Assembly: GCA_007258455.2 (NCBI GenBank)
Contig: VDFB02358134.1
Coordinates: 210,053,394 to 210,117,393 of the forward strand
Origin: Sequoia sempervirens
Lineage: Eukaryota; Streptophyta; Pinopsida; Cupressales; Cupressaceae
Direction of reading: 5' to 3'
DNA: 64,000 bases
Shown piece after piece: positions 1-12,419 of this stretch. A program made the position numbers and the translations under genes. Position 1 is the first letter of the stretch; each line of letters opens with the position of its first letter. The notes under the pieces are model-generated. The model was not told the origin of the DNA. It saw nothing but the letters and a program-made list of their open reading frames with translations, and ran no database searches.

Positions 1-839
1 CAATTAGTTGCATCAACATGTTTACTTATAAATGTGGATAGTAAACTTTGCACATATTCAATCCTCATCTTTTCCATATTGTCTAAGCATGTGTAAGCCA
101 TTTGCATATTCAATATCCTAAAATCCTTCAACAATGCACCAGATCCCTCCTCAAAAGCTTCAAACATATGAATGCAATTTGATGTACTAGGTCTAAAACT
201 TTTAGGGATTAATGCAAGAGCAATAGAAATTTTGTGACTGAAAGCAATGCTTGACTCTTCATCTTGTTTCTTGAGCTGCTTTAACCTTGTGACAAGATTA
301 GAAGGCTCTTTTACAAATTCTTTCGTAAAAGAATCCACCAATTTATCCCAGTAGGAAAAGGACTTCTCAAGAAAATCTAAGGACCAATCCCTAGCTTTAT
401 CTTCAAGAGATCTGACAAAAAATCCAATCGACATATCATGATCTCCAAATGAATGTTTCACCATGAACTTATAGAAACTTTGAACATGTGCATCTCCCTC
501 ACATATATTATATCCATTAAATCTAGGCATTTGCTGATATGTTCGAGATGGCATAGTTTTAACCTTATAATCAATCCATGACAAGTCTAATTGGTCATAC
601 AAAAAAACAAAAGAATTGAAAAAAGGTGCAGGGAGTTAGCTAACAGGCCTAACATGATTATCTCTTAACTCAGCTTGTATAACCATTAAATTCCTTTTGT
701 TTAACTCTCTAACTCCCTTCCTGAATACAACTTTCCATTTTGGCCTAATCCTAGGCTTGCTTATATTATGGCTCATGCTTTTCTTGATATCAACTGTCTG
801 AGAACTATCAAACTTATGAAGTTTCTTGACAATATGCAT
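1..839 (-). pseudogene. LTR-retrotransposon gag relic, running off the left edge
   Basis: On the reverse strand a reading frame begins with ATG at 839, meets one TAA at 636-638, and stays open in the same frame to base 1, giving roughly 275 codons. The part after the stop reads like a retrotransposon gag (retrotrans_gag type): a short Pro/Arg/Phe/Asn-Gly stretch (MPRFNG), then segments such as VQSFYKFM, FVRSLEDKARDW and SYWDKLVDSFTKEF, the usual gag pattern of transport-like helices with a conserved Trp. The first 67 codons are basic. Gag forms the particle that packages element RNA. The zinc knuckle and pol, if present, lie outside the window. Family assignment (Ty3 or Ty1) is not secure; the single stop suggests a fairly mild state of decay. 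Confidence 0.7.
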
Positions 840-2851
840 TCAAGTTTCTAATGGCATGGTTATTTCTCTTTTGTAATCCATGGATGTATGCAAACTTAGT
901 TTCAACTAATGGTGCACAATCATAACCATGATAAATTGAAGAATAACCATAAATAGATAGAATCTTTGAAATATATAACTTTATTCTTAAGCATCCATAT
1001 TTGTTACTTTATGACCAAAATTTTGAGTGAAACAACAGACTCAATCCATATGACAAGTTTTAATATGTAAAGAATTATGTACCTTTACACTTCAAGTTTT
1101 TTGCAACATTGAATAAAGCCTCTTCAAGTTACAAAAAATAGCCCTTCATGTATAGAAATTGTAAAACAAATTTGCCACCTCTTCAACAAGAGGAAAACCT
1201 TTGAAACAAGGGTATCTTTATCTGAGTTCTTTTAGCAGAGTCACCATAGGGCCACATACATCACCTTGCAGATTTGAAATTTCTTTAATACTTGAACCAA
1301 ATGTTCATTTTTGTCTTCACTCTTTAAAATAGTCTTCGACATATTTGTATCAAAGATACAAAAGTGCCCCTAGTGGAGTCACCATTTATGTTGGTTATTT
1401 TTTAGAACCAAACTTAATCTCATTCCTAACCTATGGGCTTTCCATGACCCAATTATCAACAAAGGTGAGGATTGACCAACACTTAAGTAGAGTAAATGCT
1501 ACTCTACTTCTTCCCTTCAGGCTCTATGAGACCTAGGGAGAGTAATCCCTTATATACTCATAATGTTTCACATTTTGTAAAGAGTGTTTCTTTACAAAGA
1601 TGCACAATCTCTTGAAAATCACTCTATCACAAGCTTGGCTAACCTTAGATAAAAGCACTATTTATTTTCAAGAAGTGCTCCTTCAAACTCAGGGTTGGTA
1701 CATTATAGTTCATAATATGTTAAATCATTCTTCATCTTAAATCCTAGGCTGAATTGGATACTAGCTTGACTAATCATAAGGTAAAATGACCAAATAAGTG
1801 TTGCATCATCTTAGGCAGAAAAGCAATATAACTGTTAATAAACTAGTAATACAATCTCAATTTAAATATAGAAATAAGTGGGCTATCATAATGTTACTTT
1901 GTAACATTTAACTCACTATGTCCTTAAAATACCACATCCTTAATAAATCCTATGTGCTTTTCTTCACAAAACTATGAGTTTATTTCAACAGTTTAATAAA
2001 TTCATTGAATTGAAGCACAAAAAAAATTCACACTTTTTGTGCAAATGACAAAAGATAAATGAAGTTTCCATTAACAATATTCATTCATAACTTGAGAGAT
2101 AACACATAGGAGAGTAGAATTATGAAAAGCTAATATTCATCTTCATTTCTAATATTTCTTTATAAAAAATATTCAAGATTTATACATAGTATAATTTTTA
2201 TCTCAGAATTGCTTCCAATATATCTATCTGAATACCTATTAACATTCTATTATGGTACTAGAGCTACATATCTACTGTGACCCTATTCTGGATTCAAAAA
2301 TCTAAACTCTCTTTTTAGCCATGAAAATCCCCTTTATATAACAGGGGAGCAACAAGCACCCAATTGAATTACAATTTCAATTTCAAGTTCATTTCAAAAA
2401 CCTAATTCCAACTAACATCTTGAAGGACTCCCCAGGCAGTTTCATACATAATCATTTTAGAGCAGGGCAAGAAAAAAACATGTGAAAAGTGTTAGCCATC
2501 ACTGTCACAACATTTGTCATTGGGAACAAAAAAGATCTTGTTCATTTTACCTAAAAATTCTCCACATCAACAAAGGAAAGGAAAAGACAAACCATCGACA
2601 TGTATAAACCGATACCTCTTATGTAATGTCCATGGTGTCATCCAAAGTAAAATAAAAGGTTACCCTTATTCAGATTCGTTGGCATCTGAAAATACCCAAC
2701 CACTTCTAGTTCTTGTAGGAATTGGAGGTACCATAAGCACCTCATCATTAGAACTATCATAAGGCACCGAGGAACAAAGATGTTGGGCCATAATCAAGTC
2801 TGTCTCAGCTTTGATGTCTGAAGAAGTGTCTAATAGCATGATAAGAAACTT
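840..2851. other. AT-rich stretch, no recognised gene
   Basis: I see no protein-like frame here. At 2,253-2,264 the + strand reads TGGTACTAGAGC, close to the plant retrotransposon primer-binding site TGGTATCAGAGC (complement of initiator-Met tRNA), with AT-rich LTR-like DNA upstream. No gag follows on the + strand, so this is at most the scar of an element. Confidence 0.35.
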
Positions 2852-3145
2852 CTACTTCTCCTTATCATTCTGGTAGCTCTTTCCCTTCTTCCTGGCCTTC
2901 TTCACTGGTGACACCAGTTCCTTGCCTTTGGGCTCAATCGCCTCCCCTGGAAGGGTCCTATTTCTTAGGTGGTAAGTACTTTGAACAATTTTTTTCTTTT
3001 TATGGCCCCTGTCCCTCCTTTTTCCCTTTGCAATATTAGGGGAAGCCATGGTTTCTTGCTCAGTTGCCTCCTCATCGCATTTGGACATGCTCAACCAACT
3101 AGACCTCCTACCTAGTGGATTTTCCTTACTAGTTTTTTCCATCAC
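2852..3145 (-). CDS. Unrecognised small basic reading frame
   Basis: A 97-codon ATG-to-stop frame on the reverse strand. The product would be strongly basic, with Lys/Arg clusters (KGKRRDRGHKKKK, KKARKKGK) and no membrane segment or signal peptide. Composition resembles the basic tails seen in retroelement or nuclear proteins, but there is no motif that names a family. It stands alone, with no neighbouring coding signal in phase. It may be a chance frame or the relic of an element protein; I infer no function. Confidence 0.2.
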   Translation of the reverse strand: MMEKTSKENPLGRRSSWLSMSKCDEEATEQETMASPNIAKGKRRDRGHKKKKIVQSTYHLRNRTLPGEAIEPKGKELVSPVKKARKKGKSYQNDKEK

Positions 3146-4229
3146 TTCAAAGTTTACAGAATGATAATTTATTTATTTTTTATTCAAAACCCAAAAGAAG
3201 AATACCCCAATCCTAGTGATAACACTTAATTCTAGCAACAAAAGTCCTACGTAGACCAGAGAACTAAATTTCATGCCAACCCGATCAGAACAAGAAATTT
3301 TTACTACCAAAAACCCCTCACACAAACTATAGACTCAAAAGACAATGAGAATAATCATCGATCAACTTGCATTAAATAAAGATTTTGAGCATGCAAAATT
3401 AATGATGTAGAGCTCCTTGTACGAGCGAACTGGTAGCATATCAGTTTTGCTTTGAATCTGGACTGTTCATCTAGGAGAAATTAAGATTTCATCTAAGGTG
3501 GTCGTGAGCATCATTTTTCGACTATTATCAACTTGCTTCTTGAAAACAGTGATGCTATCTCAAATATTGACACGTTATTCCTTAATCCTAGTTTAATCAT
3601 ACATGTCAGGCGATAATTTGGCATGTATCACCAACTCAATCTGTACTCTTCATTTATATTGGTGAAGTACATAAGGTTAGTTCAGAGAGAAATTTTCCTT
3701 GCACTCCATCTCACTTCATCATTGATCCTTGCCTAATTCTGAGGTGCTTATTAGAGATGAACTTACTCATGTAGGGACTTTCTGCTTGTTGGATCATCTC
3801 TCTTTGAACATTTCATCGACAGTCATCCAGTTCTTTCACTGATACTTTTCTTTCTTTACTGGAGACCCCCCAGACACCGCCACGTTGCTCCTTTCATTTA
3901 TGGTTATCACCTACCGTTGATTTACTTCATCTACACTCAACTTTATCATTGATAAAAATATTTATATGATGGTCCTTATCCCTTGATTTAATGGCCTGAC
4001 TCGCGGACACATTTGTCCCTTCATCGTGCTCTTGCCAATTCACATCTTATCTCTAGGATCATATCAGCAATGGGAAACACCATGAAACATTAGATCTTAG
4101 ACACGTGTACCTACATAGAACAAATGGCACAAAAATATTGCCCATAAGATTATATCAAAATTAGCAAAAAGAAAAAACCCCCTTTAGAAAGCATTGATCA
4201 CTTGTTGATGATCTAGATCTTAGGTTCAG
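3146..4229. other. No feature recognised
   Basis: Base composition is somewhat less AT-rich from about 3,480 to 4,130, but both strands are broken by frequent stops and I find no repeat pair or motif. Confidence 0.4.
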
Positions 4230-4556
4230 AAACAAATTTGCGATGAGCGATAAGGCCTCCATTTATAGTTGATGCTCCTCATATATTGTGCAAGAAATTA
4301 GCGATGAACAATTTACATTATTTATAGGGTTCATCGCACATCGCTAATGTGAAACAGCCTTTACAACACATCTATGATCATATGGTGTAACAACATATCG
4401 CTCATTGCTATTACAAATGTTCTTTTTAATTTACATCCATGATGATCAATAAGAACGAGAACCTTGCTCATCGCTATTACAAATTTGAAGGATTGGATGT
4501 CATTAGCGATGAACGATATCAAAAGAAAAGATTGTTTATCGCTCATCGCAATTACA
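4230..4556. repeat. Degenerate repeat of an 18-bp motif in both orientations
   Basis: The motif TCGCTCATCGCTATTACA recurs at 4,398-4,415, 4,464-4,481 and 4,539-4,556 with one or two changes each. The reverse-complement core (GCGATGAGCGAT or GCGATGAACRAT) is seen near 4,232, 4,299 and 4,505. Spacing is irregular (66 and 75 bp between the first three). Because both orientations occur close together, the transcript could fold into several hairpins. The 82-codon reverse frame here repeats the tripeptide-like FVIAMS only because it translates the repeat. Confidence 0.6.
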
Positions 4557-7379
4557 TAGTGTACACTTATGAATAAATCAGTGATGGGAAATATAGGTAC
4601 AAGGGTCATCGAGACTTAAGTGAAAACTTTATGCACATTCTTACAAGTTGTTCTAAAAAGGGGACTTCCCTAGAGGGACATGAGAATGGTAAGCTCACAA
4701 CTTTGGAATCATATGGAACAAAGGATGCAATGATCAAGAGATTATTCCCCTAGCCTATAAAAAGAATGATTCAGACCTACCTAAGAGAGAAACTAGTAAT
4801 AGGATAACAATCACATGATGATGCAAATATCAGGATTTCCTCCTTTTCCCCAATCAACAATAATCACTTTACAACTAGCAACAACATAGAATGCCAAGCA
4901 ACAAAATAAAACCCTAAACCTCACATAAAAACCCTATAGAAAATGTGACAAATATTTTAGGTCAAAATTTCTAGGGATTTCACATGAGAACACAAAAATT
5001 ACAATTTTTTTTTAAAGTGCCATCAACTTGTTCAATGGCCAAGCTAAAAAGAAACATTCATTCTTCATTATTTTTATGAAAGAAGCTCAAATAAAGCTTT
5101 TCATTTAAGAGGGAAATACTTTTAAAATGGAGAATGAAACTTACTAGGGTTGTAAGAGGGAAAACCAATCTAAGTCTATGGCTAGAGCCTTCAAAATCTC
5201 AAATAAACTCTCCCATGGAGGCTCCAAAGAGTGGCAGAGGTATCAACACAAGAGAAAGCACAAAATACATCAAAACCAAAGTGATAGCCATGGCTTAGAG
5301 GCCTTCAAACTCAACAAAATGAAGCCAAGGAGACTTATACAGATGAAGAAAATGTTTACTATGGAAATCCAAAAGAGTATTGACATAGAATATAGAAGGA
5401 ATTTCTAAAAATGGTGACCCCAAGCTTCAAAACCCTAACTTCCATGCCAGCACTCAGCAAATCCATTTTCTCCAAGGCATGGCCAATGTAAAAGGATAGT
5501 CAAAATGTGTTTAGAATCAGTTTTTGTTCATGCCTAGGCTGAAATATTCCTTAATCTTTTTTTCATTTTTAGAGAAAAACATACGTGCTTTGGCCCTTTC
5601 ATTCTAGGGTAGGCCTTTTCATGCCCTAGAAATATTTTATACCCATGCACTTTGCCTTGGAAAAAATTAAGACGATGACCTTAGGCCCTTCAAATTTTTG
5701 CTTAAGTCATAAGCATTTTAGAGTTTTCCCTTGGAGTTTTGAGTCATCATAGATGGTGAGTGCACAATTTTTTTTATGATTTTTTATATAAAATTCAAAT
5801 GTATATAAAGCCTTATATAATCTTCTAATTTTTTGAAATATTAATGTTATCCAAGATTTAAAAATCAATATATTTCGAGATAGATTGAGAAAATCAAATG
5901 TAACAAAAGGGGGGTTTCTATTTTTGTTTTCTAGAACTACAAAGTTGTAAAACACTAAGTAGTAATGTTTCTATAAATTAATTAATTAGTTATTATTTAA
6001 ATGTAGTTAAATAGTGCACTTGAGTTGACATCAAAATTTTCTTTTTCTAAGTTGAGTTCTTGGGTAGATTGGGAAAGGAGGTGACAAATTGGGCTTTCTA
6101 TTTTCAGTTCTTCAGCTGTTTGCACTTGATTTTGAGGATTTTTTGATGGACCCTTTGGAGATGGAAAGTTTCCATCTTTTTGAGGTAGTTTGAAGCAGAT
6201 TTTTGGCACTATTTTCTAAGCTTTTTACTTTAGCTCAAAAATTGAAAAGTTCTCATTTTGAGATGCAGATGGAGCCATTTTTTCTATTCTCACCATTGAT
6301 CATGTCACTTGCAAGCCTATAAGTTGGAGAAATTTTGAATTTCTCGGGGTTTAGAATTATGTTTCTTGCTCTCATATGCATTTTAGAGAGACATGTGAAC
6401 TCATTTGAATCAGATTTTGATATTGTATTCCTTCATTTCAATAAAATAGCAGCCTTCTTCTTCCCATTTTCTTGTTTAGAAATATGATATCAATTGATGT
6501 TAACTATGATTCAAGAATTGAATCCTCTTTATGTATTGGTGTTGTGAATTTTGTTTTAGGAGTCTATTCTAATTTAGGTTGCATTTTGTTTTAGAGAGTG
6601 TTTCCATGTTGCAACTGGATAGCCAAGCCTAGCTTGACTAAGGGTTCAATCATGATTGCCAACATGATATTTTTACAATAATGCATAGGAGTATTATTAA
6701 AATGTGTAATAATATTTTTGAAGAATATGATTTTTGGCCAAAGATGAAAATAGGAATTGAAGAGTGTTTGCACTGGGAGGTAAAATAATGGGAGGAATTA
6801 ACTAATAAGGTAATTATTTTACCTAAAAACATTTTTGTGCAAATATTCACGAGGAAGTGGGAAGAAGATGTAAAATATTGAGACAAGGTAATTACTCTAC
6901 TCAAAGGGTATATTTTGGGTAAAAGTACAAGTGAAACATTTTCACCAAAGGGTCATAAGATGAATAATTATTTTTACCCGAAGAGCATTTTTTTTGGGTG
7001 GAAGTGATGTTTCCATCAAAGGAAGATTATTATTAAATTAATTTTCACAAAGATACAAAGATGAGGATTAAAGTTGAAGTATTTTAATTTGCTAAAGGCA
7101 ATTAATTAAAATAAAATGAAGAGTTGCACCAGATAAATATGTGAAGAGTCACAACCCTAAAAAATGTAATGTATATGTAAGATGAAATAATAGCACCAAT
7201 AATTAGAATTAGGAATGAAGTAGCAGGTTAGGAAATCATCATGGTTGGATAGGTTGATCAATTGCCTCAACAGAACATTAAGTTGTGTATTGCAAAATAT
7301 TTTGAAATTATATAATGGAGAAGAATGCATAAATTGGTGGTCCAACACTATTGTCAATTTTTTGTTGCTAATATTTGAT
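4557..7379. other. AT-rich stretch, no recognised gene
   Basis: Short frames exist on both strands but none shows a family motif or a codon pattern that I trust. Imperfect copies of AAGGTAATTATTTTACC occur near 6,810 and 6,887. Nothing else is assigned. Confidence 0.4.
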
Positions 7380-7775
7380 TATTTGGCTGTCTCCAGATTG
7401 GTGCTTTCATATTATTTAAATTGGAGTGCCAAAACTCAATTTATCAAAATACATTTGTTGTTCTTGTGTGGTTTCATTAATTGGTTTCTCTCAGAGAATT
7501 AAATATCCTTCTAATAGATCATAGTAATTTGGAAGTATCACTTGGATCAATAAAGAAGAGCCCTATAATCGATAAAATTATCATACTGTCTCCATTTTGA
7601 TTATATCTTATTATTCAAATTAGAAGTATATTTGATTTTTTTAGGTCACACTTGTTGCCTTTGTGTGATTTAGTTAACTAGTTCCTCAAAAAAGATTAAA
7701 AATTCCTATTAATTAATCATAGTAACCTGGTAAGAATCATTTGGATCGATAAGAAGAGTCTGATAATTACATTCT
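7380..7775. repeat. Divergent tandem duplication, unit about 197 bp
   Basis: Two adjacent units align by eye. Paired landmarks are CTGTCTCCA near 7,389 and 7,590, TTGTTG followed by TTTGTGTG near 7,455 and 7,652, ATCATAGTAA near 7,522 and 7,718, and TTGGATC followed by AAGAAGAG. Many substitutions and small gaps show that the duplication is old. Confidence 0.6.
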
Positions 7776-8039
7776 TACATGTTTTTACAAAGTGCAAAAA
7801 TTCACACATGCCAAGAAATTTGAATTGTAGCCAGTAAGTCACATATCATTCACCTCTTCACTCCATTAGCCAAACAGGAGTAGGAAATGGTCATACCCAT
7901 TCCATTTTAAAATTTCATTAAATCTTATCCATACATTCACATTTTAAATTTTAGTAGGAGTAGTTAGTAAGCCTTCATCTATTACACTTTATTGCATTGT
8001 GGATAGATCCATAAATTCAACTAAGTCATAAAACTCTTA

Positions 8040-8890
8040 ATTTTCTTCATCTATCAAGGTCCACCCACCTTGGTTTAGTAGAGCCTGAAGTGTAGGGAGT
8101 CATCAACTATATAGGTTAACTTCGTTTGTTAGTTCAAAAATGTTGAAAGTCTTATCATAGAGCCTGGCATCCTCTTAGGATTTGTAACCTGCATTTTTGA
8201 GACCTAACAGTGCCTCCAACTATTAATCATACCTCCATTGAGTGTCTAAATGTTTTTGCTATGGATAATGAGCTTGATGGAAAAACTCATCATGCTATTG
8301 GAAACAAAAATGTTCCCCCTAATAGGCTTGATTTTCCCACTCTTCCTTCTATAGGTCAAGCTCTTGTTGTCTATTAAGCTCATCAATTATTCTATTGAAA
8401 TCAAGCAATATTCTTGTGATTTCACTTGCACTTAAATTATCAAAATCTCAAGGTTGAGTAGGATAGAAATGTGGCTTATTTTGAAAATGATGAGTCTCTT
8501 GGGGTTGTCGATATGAATGTGTAGGTTTCCATGAAGATTGAGCAAGGTAAGGTGGGTGGTATGCATTTTAAGAAGGTTGAAAACCCACAATAGCAGGGTT
8601 ATGTGGAATGAAATGGGAGGTATAACCAACCCAATATGGCTAATTGGGAAGTGAAAAGCTAGCATTATCATGAAATGGTGGAGAGTACATGTGGTTTCCA
8701 TTATAATGTGAAATTTGTATGCATGGAAAACACTTTGAAATTTACAAAATAAGAGCAAACAACTGCCCAACCACATATTTTTGGTACATACCAAAAGAGT
8801 CACCCAAAAATGTATATTGCAAAGTCACCAAGTTCTTGAAGGATGCCTCCAAAGGTTGAAACGTTAAAGAGAACCACTTCTTCAATGACA
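8040..8890 (-). pseudogene. Pro/Gln-rich protein relic, probably retroelement gag
   Basis: Read on the reverse strand from about 8,880 downward, one frame gives a coherent low-complexity protein interrupted by stops. It has segments such as WFSLTFQPLEASFKNL, YQKYVVG, PPFHDNASF, then a Pro/Tyr/His/Gln-rich run, then a helical stretch ITRILLDFNRIIDELNRQQE. Most stops are TAG or TAA where Gln fits the context, plus a TGA, which fits C-to-T decay of CAG, CAA and CGA. The composition suggests the C-terminal part of a gag-like or other element protein; I do not recognise the family. The apparent 123-codon hydrophobic frame at 8,432-8,803 is a shadow of this relic in another frame. Confidence 0.5.
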
Positions 8891-9189
8891 TGAAATGAAA
8901 CTAAGCTGCTTGAACCAACTGATTTTGAATGGAGTCACCATGGTGTTTGAAAATATGCCTCAAATGGAAAAATGCATTGAAGAAAACAATAGATTCTTCA
9001 ATAGAAAGAAGTGGTCCCACTAGGTGTCCCAAAAAATTTTGTCACATGAAATTGCTCCCTATTGAGCATGAAGCTCAACATTCCAATGACACAATGGAAA
9101 CAACCTCAAGGTGTGGAACCTTTACATGTATGAGGTCGAATCTCCAGAAAAGGCCAGCTTCCTTTGTCAATCCCAATACAATGTGTTGA

Positions 9190-9639
9190 TCCAACCCAAC
9201 ACATGAAATCCTACCACTAACATCTTACAAGGAAAAGTGGAGAAGGAGAACATGAAAGGGAAAATGGAAGGAGAAGGCCGAAGAAGAGAAAATTTTGAAG
9301 ATTTTGGAGGTCGGAGGGAAGCCTTACCTCTTACCTTTGAAGGTAAGAAGTAAGGTACAAGGGAAAATGGCGAAGGACAAAGAGTAAAGGAAGAAAGGTG
9401 CGAGGAGAGGGAAGGGGAAAGAATGAAGGCCAAAGGCCAAAAGGAGAAAGGAAAAAATGGAAGAGGAGAGGGAATCGATAAAGGGTAAAGGGTAAGGGCG
9501 AAGGCTGAAACCCAAAATACTTAGAAGAAAAAGGGAAGGAAGAAGGAGCAAGGAAGAAGGAATGCAAGGTAAGCGAGTAAGAGAGAACTCGAAAACCTGA
9601 AATTCTAGGACTTAGCAAAATTTAGGAAACTTCAAGGAG
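9190..9639. repeat. Purine-rich (AGG/GAA) low-complexity tract
   Basis: From about 9,230 to 9,580 the + strand is dominated by A and G in AAGG, GAGG and GAAG strings. It lies just upstream of the LINE ORF1 relic and could encode a Lys/Glu/Arg-rich ORF1 N-terminus or be the LINE 5-prime region. Reverse-strand Ser/Phe/Leu/Pro frames here are composition artefacts. Confidence 0.5.
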
Positions 9640-9732
9640 AAAACATGCAAGATGGCCCATGGGGAATTTTTTAGATTGGTTATCAATGATGGGACATCAA
9701 AGGGGGGAATTTAATTTCAATATGTGCATAGG

Positions 9733-10216
9733 AATTGGAATCTTGAAGGGGATATCAAGGTAATGCATGCGGAAAACAATTATTTAATAGTGGTGTTCTG
9801 TTGCTTGGAAGACCGAGACAAGGCCTTTGAAGGAGGGGCCTATTTCTATAACTAGATGGGTTTGTTTATTAAACCCTAGCATATAGGGTTCAATCCAACT
9901 GGGAAAATTTCATTGAATATTCTTGTGTGGGTGAGACTCCCTTGGTTCCCAGAGGAGTTCTAGAAGAATGATGTCATGCATATGATTGCCATTCTTTTGG
10001 GAAAGCCAGTGGGACCTTCACAACAAATGATGGAAAAGAAGGTTATTTCATGTTCTTGCATTTGTGTGGAAATAGAATTAAATAATCCTTTACTAGATTT
10101 GATGGAGATTGAATAGGTTGGGTCTACTTCTTAGATTCAACAATTCAAGTATGAAGTTCTTCCCTTTCATTGTCAGATATGTCATGAGTATGGGCATTTG
10201 CAAAGGAATTTCCCCA
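9733..10216 (+). pseudogene. LINE ORF1 relic: DUF4283-like domain plus CCHC knuckle
   Basis: The frame gives a DUF4283-like core: the pattern IVVFCCLEDRDKAFEGG, then YFYN, then KISLNILVWVRLPWFPEEF, typical of plant LINE ORF1 and related RNA-binding proteins. It ends in a zinc knuckle at 10,171-10,215, CQICHEYGHLQRNF, where the fourth ligand of the CX2CX4HX4C motif is Phe instead of Cys. Stops inside (for example after YFYN and EEF) are TAG. ORF1 proteins bind element RNA and are needed for movement. The start is not preserved clearly; the N-terminal part may lie in the purine-rich tract upstream. Confidence 0.8.
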
Positions 10217-10867
10217 AACTTATCTCTTCTTAGGGGCATGTGGGTGCCTCATCTTCCTTTTTTTCATCTTAGCCTCCTCCACAAAGGATAAAGAGAAGGT
10301 TCTTGTGTCTAGGGAGAAATTGATAAGGAGGGTTTTATTCTAGTGAAGCCCTATAATAAGGGTAGAGGTTTGAAGAGAAATTTGAAGGATAGGCAGGCAG
10401 ATGCTTCTTTTAACCATTTTGAGGCATTAGAGGATCTGGATCAACAAGTTGGATTTCCTAATGGGATACATGCAGGGCCATATATTGGGGGAATGATTTA
10501 ATGAGATCCTACTGGTAACCCCAACTTCTTGGGTTAGGATCATTTAGACTCTTAGATGGATATTGACTAGCATCTGTTGTGCCTTGGAGAGGTTGTTGTG
10601 TCGGTCGACAAGGAGATCAGAGATGTCTTAGCCTTGACTCTGCATGATCCTTTACTAGAGCTTGTGGCTATGGTTTCAGGTAAGAATAACAAAGGTGGGT
10701 CTTCTATAGGTTTGTAGCAGAAAAACCTTAAAAAGGAAATCTTAGAGAAAGCTACAAAGTGGGTAGAAAGAAAGATCAAGAAAAAATGAAGTCATAGGAG
10801 AGAATTTGGTGGAGTCAAGGTTAGTTAGGACTATTGACTCCCTTTTCTCTAACATTCAAAAAATACT
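10217..10867 (+). other. LINE spacer between ORF1 and endonuclease
   Basis: Ser/Pro- and Lys-rich broken frames continue from the zinc knuckle to the endonuclease. No domain is recognised. A 70-codon reverse frame at 10,567-10,779 is a shadow. Confidence 0.4.
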
Positions 10868-11570
10868 GTCTTGTCATGGAATCCAAGGGGATTGAATAGC
10901 TCCCCTAGAAAAAATCTTGTTGAGGATTTAATTAAGTTGCACTCTCTTGATGTTGTGTTCTTTTAGGAGACTAAATTGTTAGTGGATTGTATGACTACTA
11001 TGGCCTCCAATATTTTGGGGAGGGGTAAATGTTAGTGTATTGTGGTACATGGTAGATTTGGTAGGATTTCTTTCCTTTGGGACCCACACAAGATTTCTCC
11101 TATTTGGTTGATAGCTGGAAAAAATTTCTTATGCATGGTTGCATCAAGCTTTGAATTTGGTGAAATACTTTTTCTTACTAATGTGTATGATCTTATGGAG
11201 CTTCCTAACAAGTTATAGCTTTGGACCCATATCAGGGTTGTGCATTCTTTAGGTCCCTTTCTTCCTTGGATTATTGTTGGTGATTTTAATTGTATTACTA
11301 GTTTGGAGAAAAAAAGGGGAGGAGTGGATAGGCTTGATCCTTCATCAATGATTTTCAGAGAAAATATTGATGATATGTTGGGCTTGATTGGCGTAAGACT
11401 TGGTAATGGTATGTTCACATGGATGAATAAAAGATGTGGTGAGGGCTCTATTTTAGAGAGATGAGATAGATTTATGATGTCTTCCTTCTAGGTTGCTAGC
11501 AGTTGGCTCTCAAGTTTAGAAATATTGAATTGGAAGAGATCAGACCATTGTCCCATTAAATTCTCTACTA
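10868..11570 (+). pseudogene. LINE ORF2 relic: endonuclease domain
   Basis: The signature steps of the L1-type exonuclease/endonuclease/phosphatase fold appear in order: LSWNPRGLN (conserved Asn), a stop followed by ETK where QETK is usual, VHGRFGRISFLW, FLTNVYD, IIVGDFN (catalytic Asp and Asn), GGVDRLDPSS, NGMFTWMNKR, ILER, and finally KRSDHCPI (catalytic His). This enzyme nicks target DNA to prime reverse transcription. The stop at 10,964-10,966 is TAG in place of the Gln before ETK; another TGA follows ILER near 11,462. All catalytic positions except those broken by stops are preserved, so decay is by scattered point changes rather than deletion. Confidence 0.9.
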
Positions 11571-12419
11571 ATGGGAGGAACATTCCTAAGAACCCATCTT
11601 TTAAATTATAGTTTATGTGGTTATGTGAGCCTTCTCTGTAGGGTCTCATGAAGGAGAGGTGGAGAATGAGGTTTATTGCATATGGTATTGCTATGTATAC
11701 TTTTGTTAAAAGGCTTCAGTTTGTGAAATATCACCTTAAGAAGTGGAATAGATAAAGTTTTGGTAATATCTTCAGGTCAAAGTTGATTGTCCAACAATTT
11801 TTGGACTCTATCACTAGGTAGAATAGGGATCATGGGATGTCCATGGAATCTCTTAGAGAGGAAGAAGATTTTAGGAAAGAGTTTGCAAATGGGAGCTAAG
11901 GGAAGAAATTTTTTGGAAACAAAAGGCCTAGACTGATTGGCTATAGGAAGGAGATAGGAATACTGCTTTCTTCTTTAATTTAGTTAAATCCAAAAGGAAC
12001 GGTAATTTTCTCTCCTCTTTGGTGTCCTCCCAAGGGAAGCAATTATTTTCCGTCAAGGATATTTTTTAAGAATATGTTTAGTTTTATTCCTCTCTAATCA
12101 AGGAGGATTTTCCTGCAATAGATGTGGAGGTTAACCTTATCCTAGATTGTATTCCCTCAATTATTTCCCCCTATGTAAATGAGATAATTCTTAAGAATAT
12201 CCTTTTAGAGGTGGTGGAAGAGATTGCTTTAAAAATGAAAAAAAAGGAAAGGCCCCTAGTCCAAATGGGTTTTTTTTTTTTAGGAGTTGTAGGAGGTTAT
12301 GAAATTTGATTTGTTAGTTGTGGTGCAAGAGTCATAGTGTAGCAAGAAGATGCTAAAAGCTTTGAATTATAAATTCCTTATGCTTATCCCTAAGAGCCTG
12401 GATGGTGTTAATCTCTTAA
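11571..12419 (+). pseudogene. LINE ORF2 relic: linker between endonuclease and RT
   Basis: Broken frames carry the weakly conserved L1 linker, with pieces such as FVKRLQFVKYHLKKWN and an N-terminal RT-like VVEEIALKMKKKERP (near 12,211-12,260) followed by a T-run that corresponds to the usual Pro-Gly-Pro-Asp-Gly step. Several TAG stops. It belongs to the surrounding LINE. Confidence 0.6.

Noticed and set aside
4361..4609. 82-codon frame with repeated FVIAMS
   Set aside because: The peptide repeat only mirrors the DNA repeat; copies are not spaced in multiples of three throughout.
8432..8803. 123-codon hydrophobic frame that looks membrane-spanning
   Set aside because: Another frame of the same strand gives a coherent Pro/Gln-rich relic with C-to-T type stops; the hydrophobic frame is its shadow.
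9167..9618. Overlapping Ser/Phe/Leu/Pro reverse frames
   Set aside because: Complement of a purine-rich tract; composition artefact.
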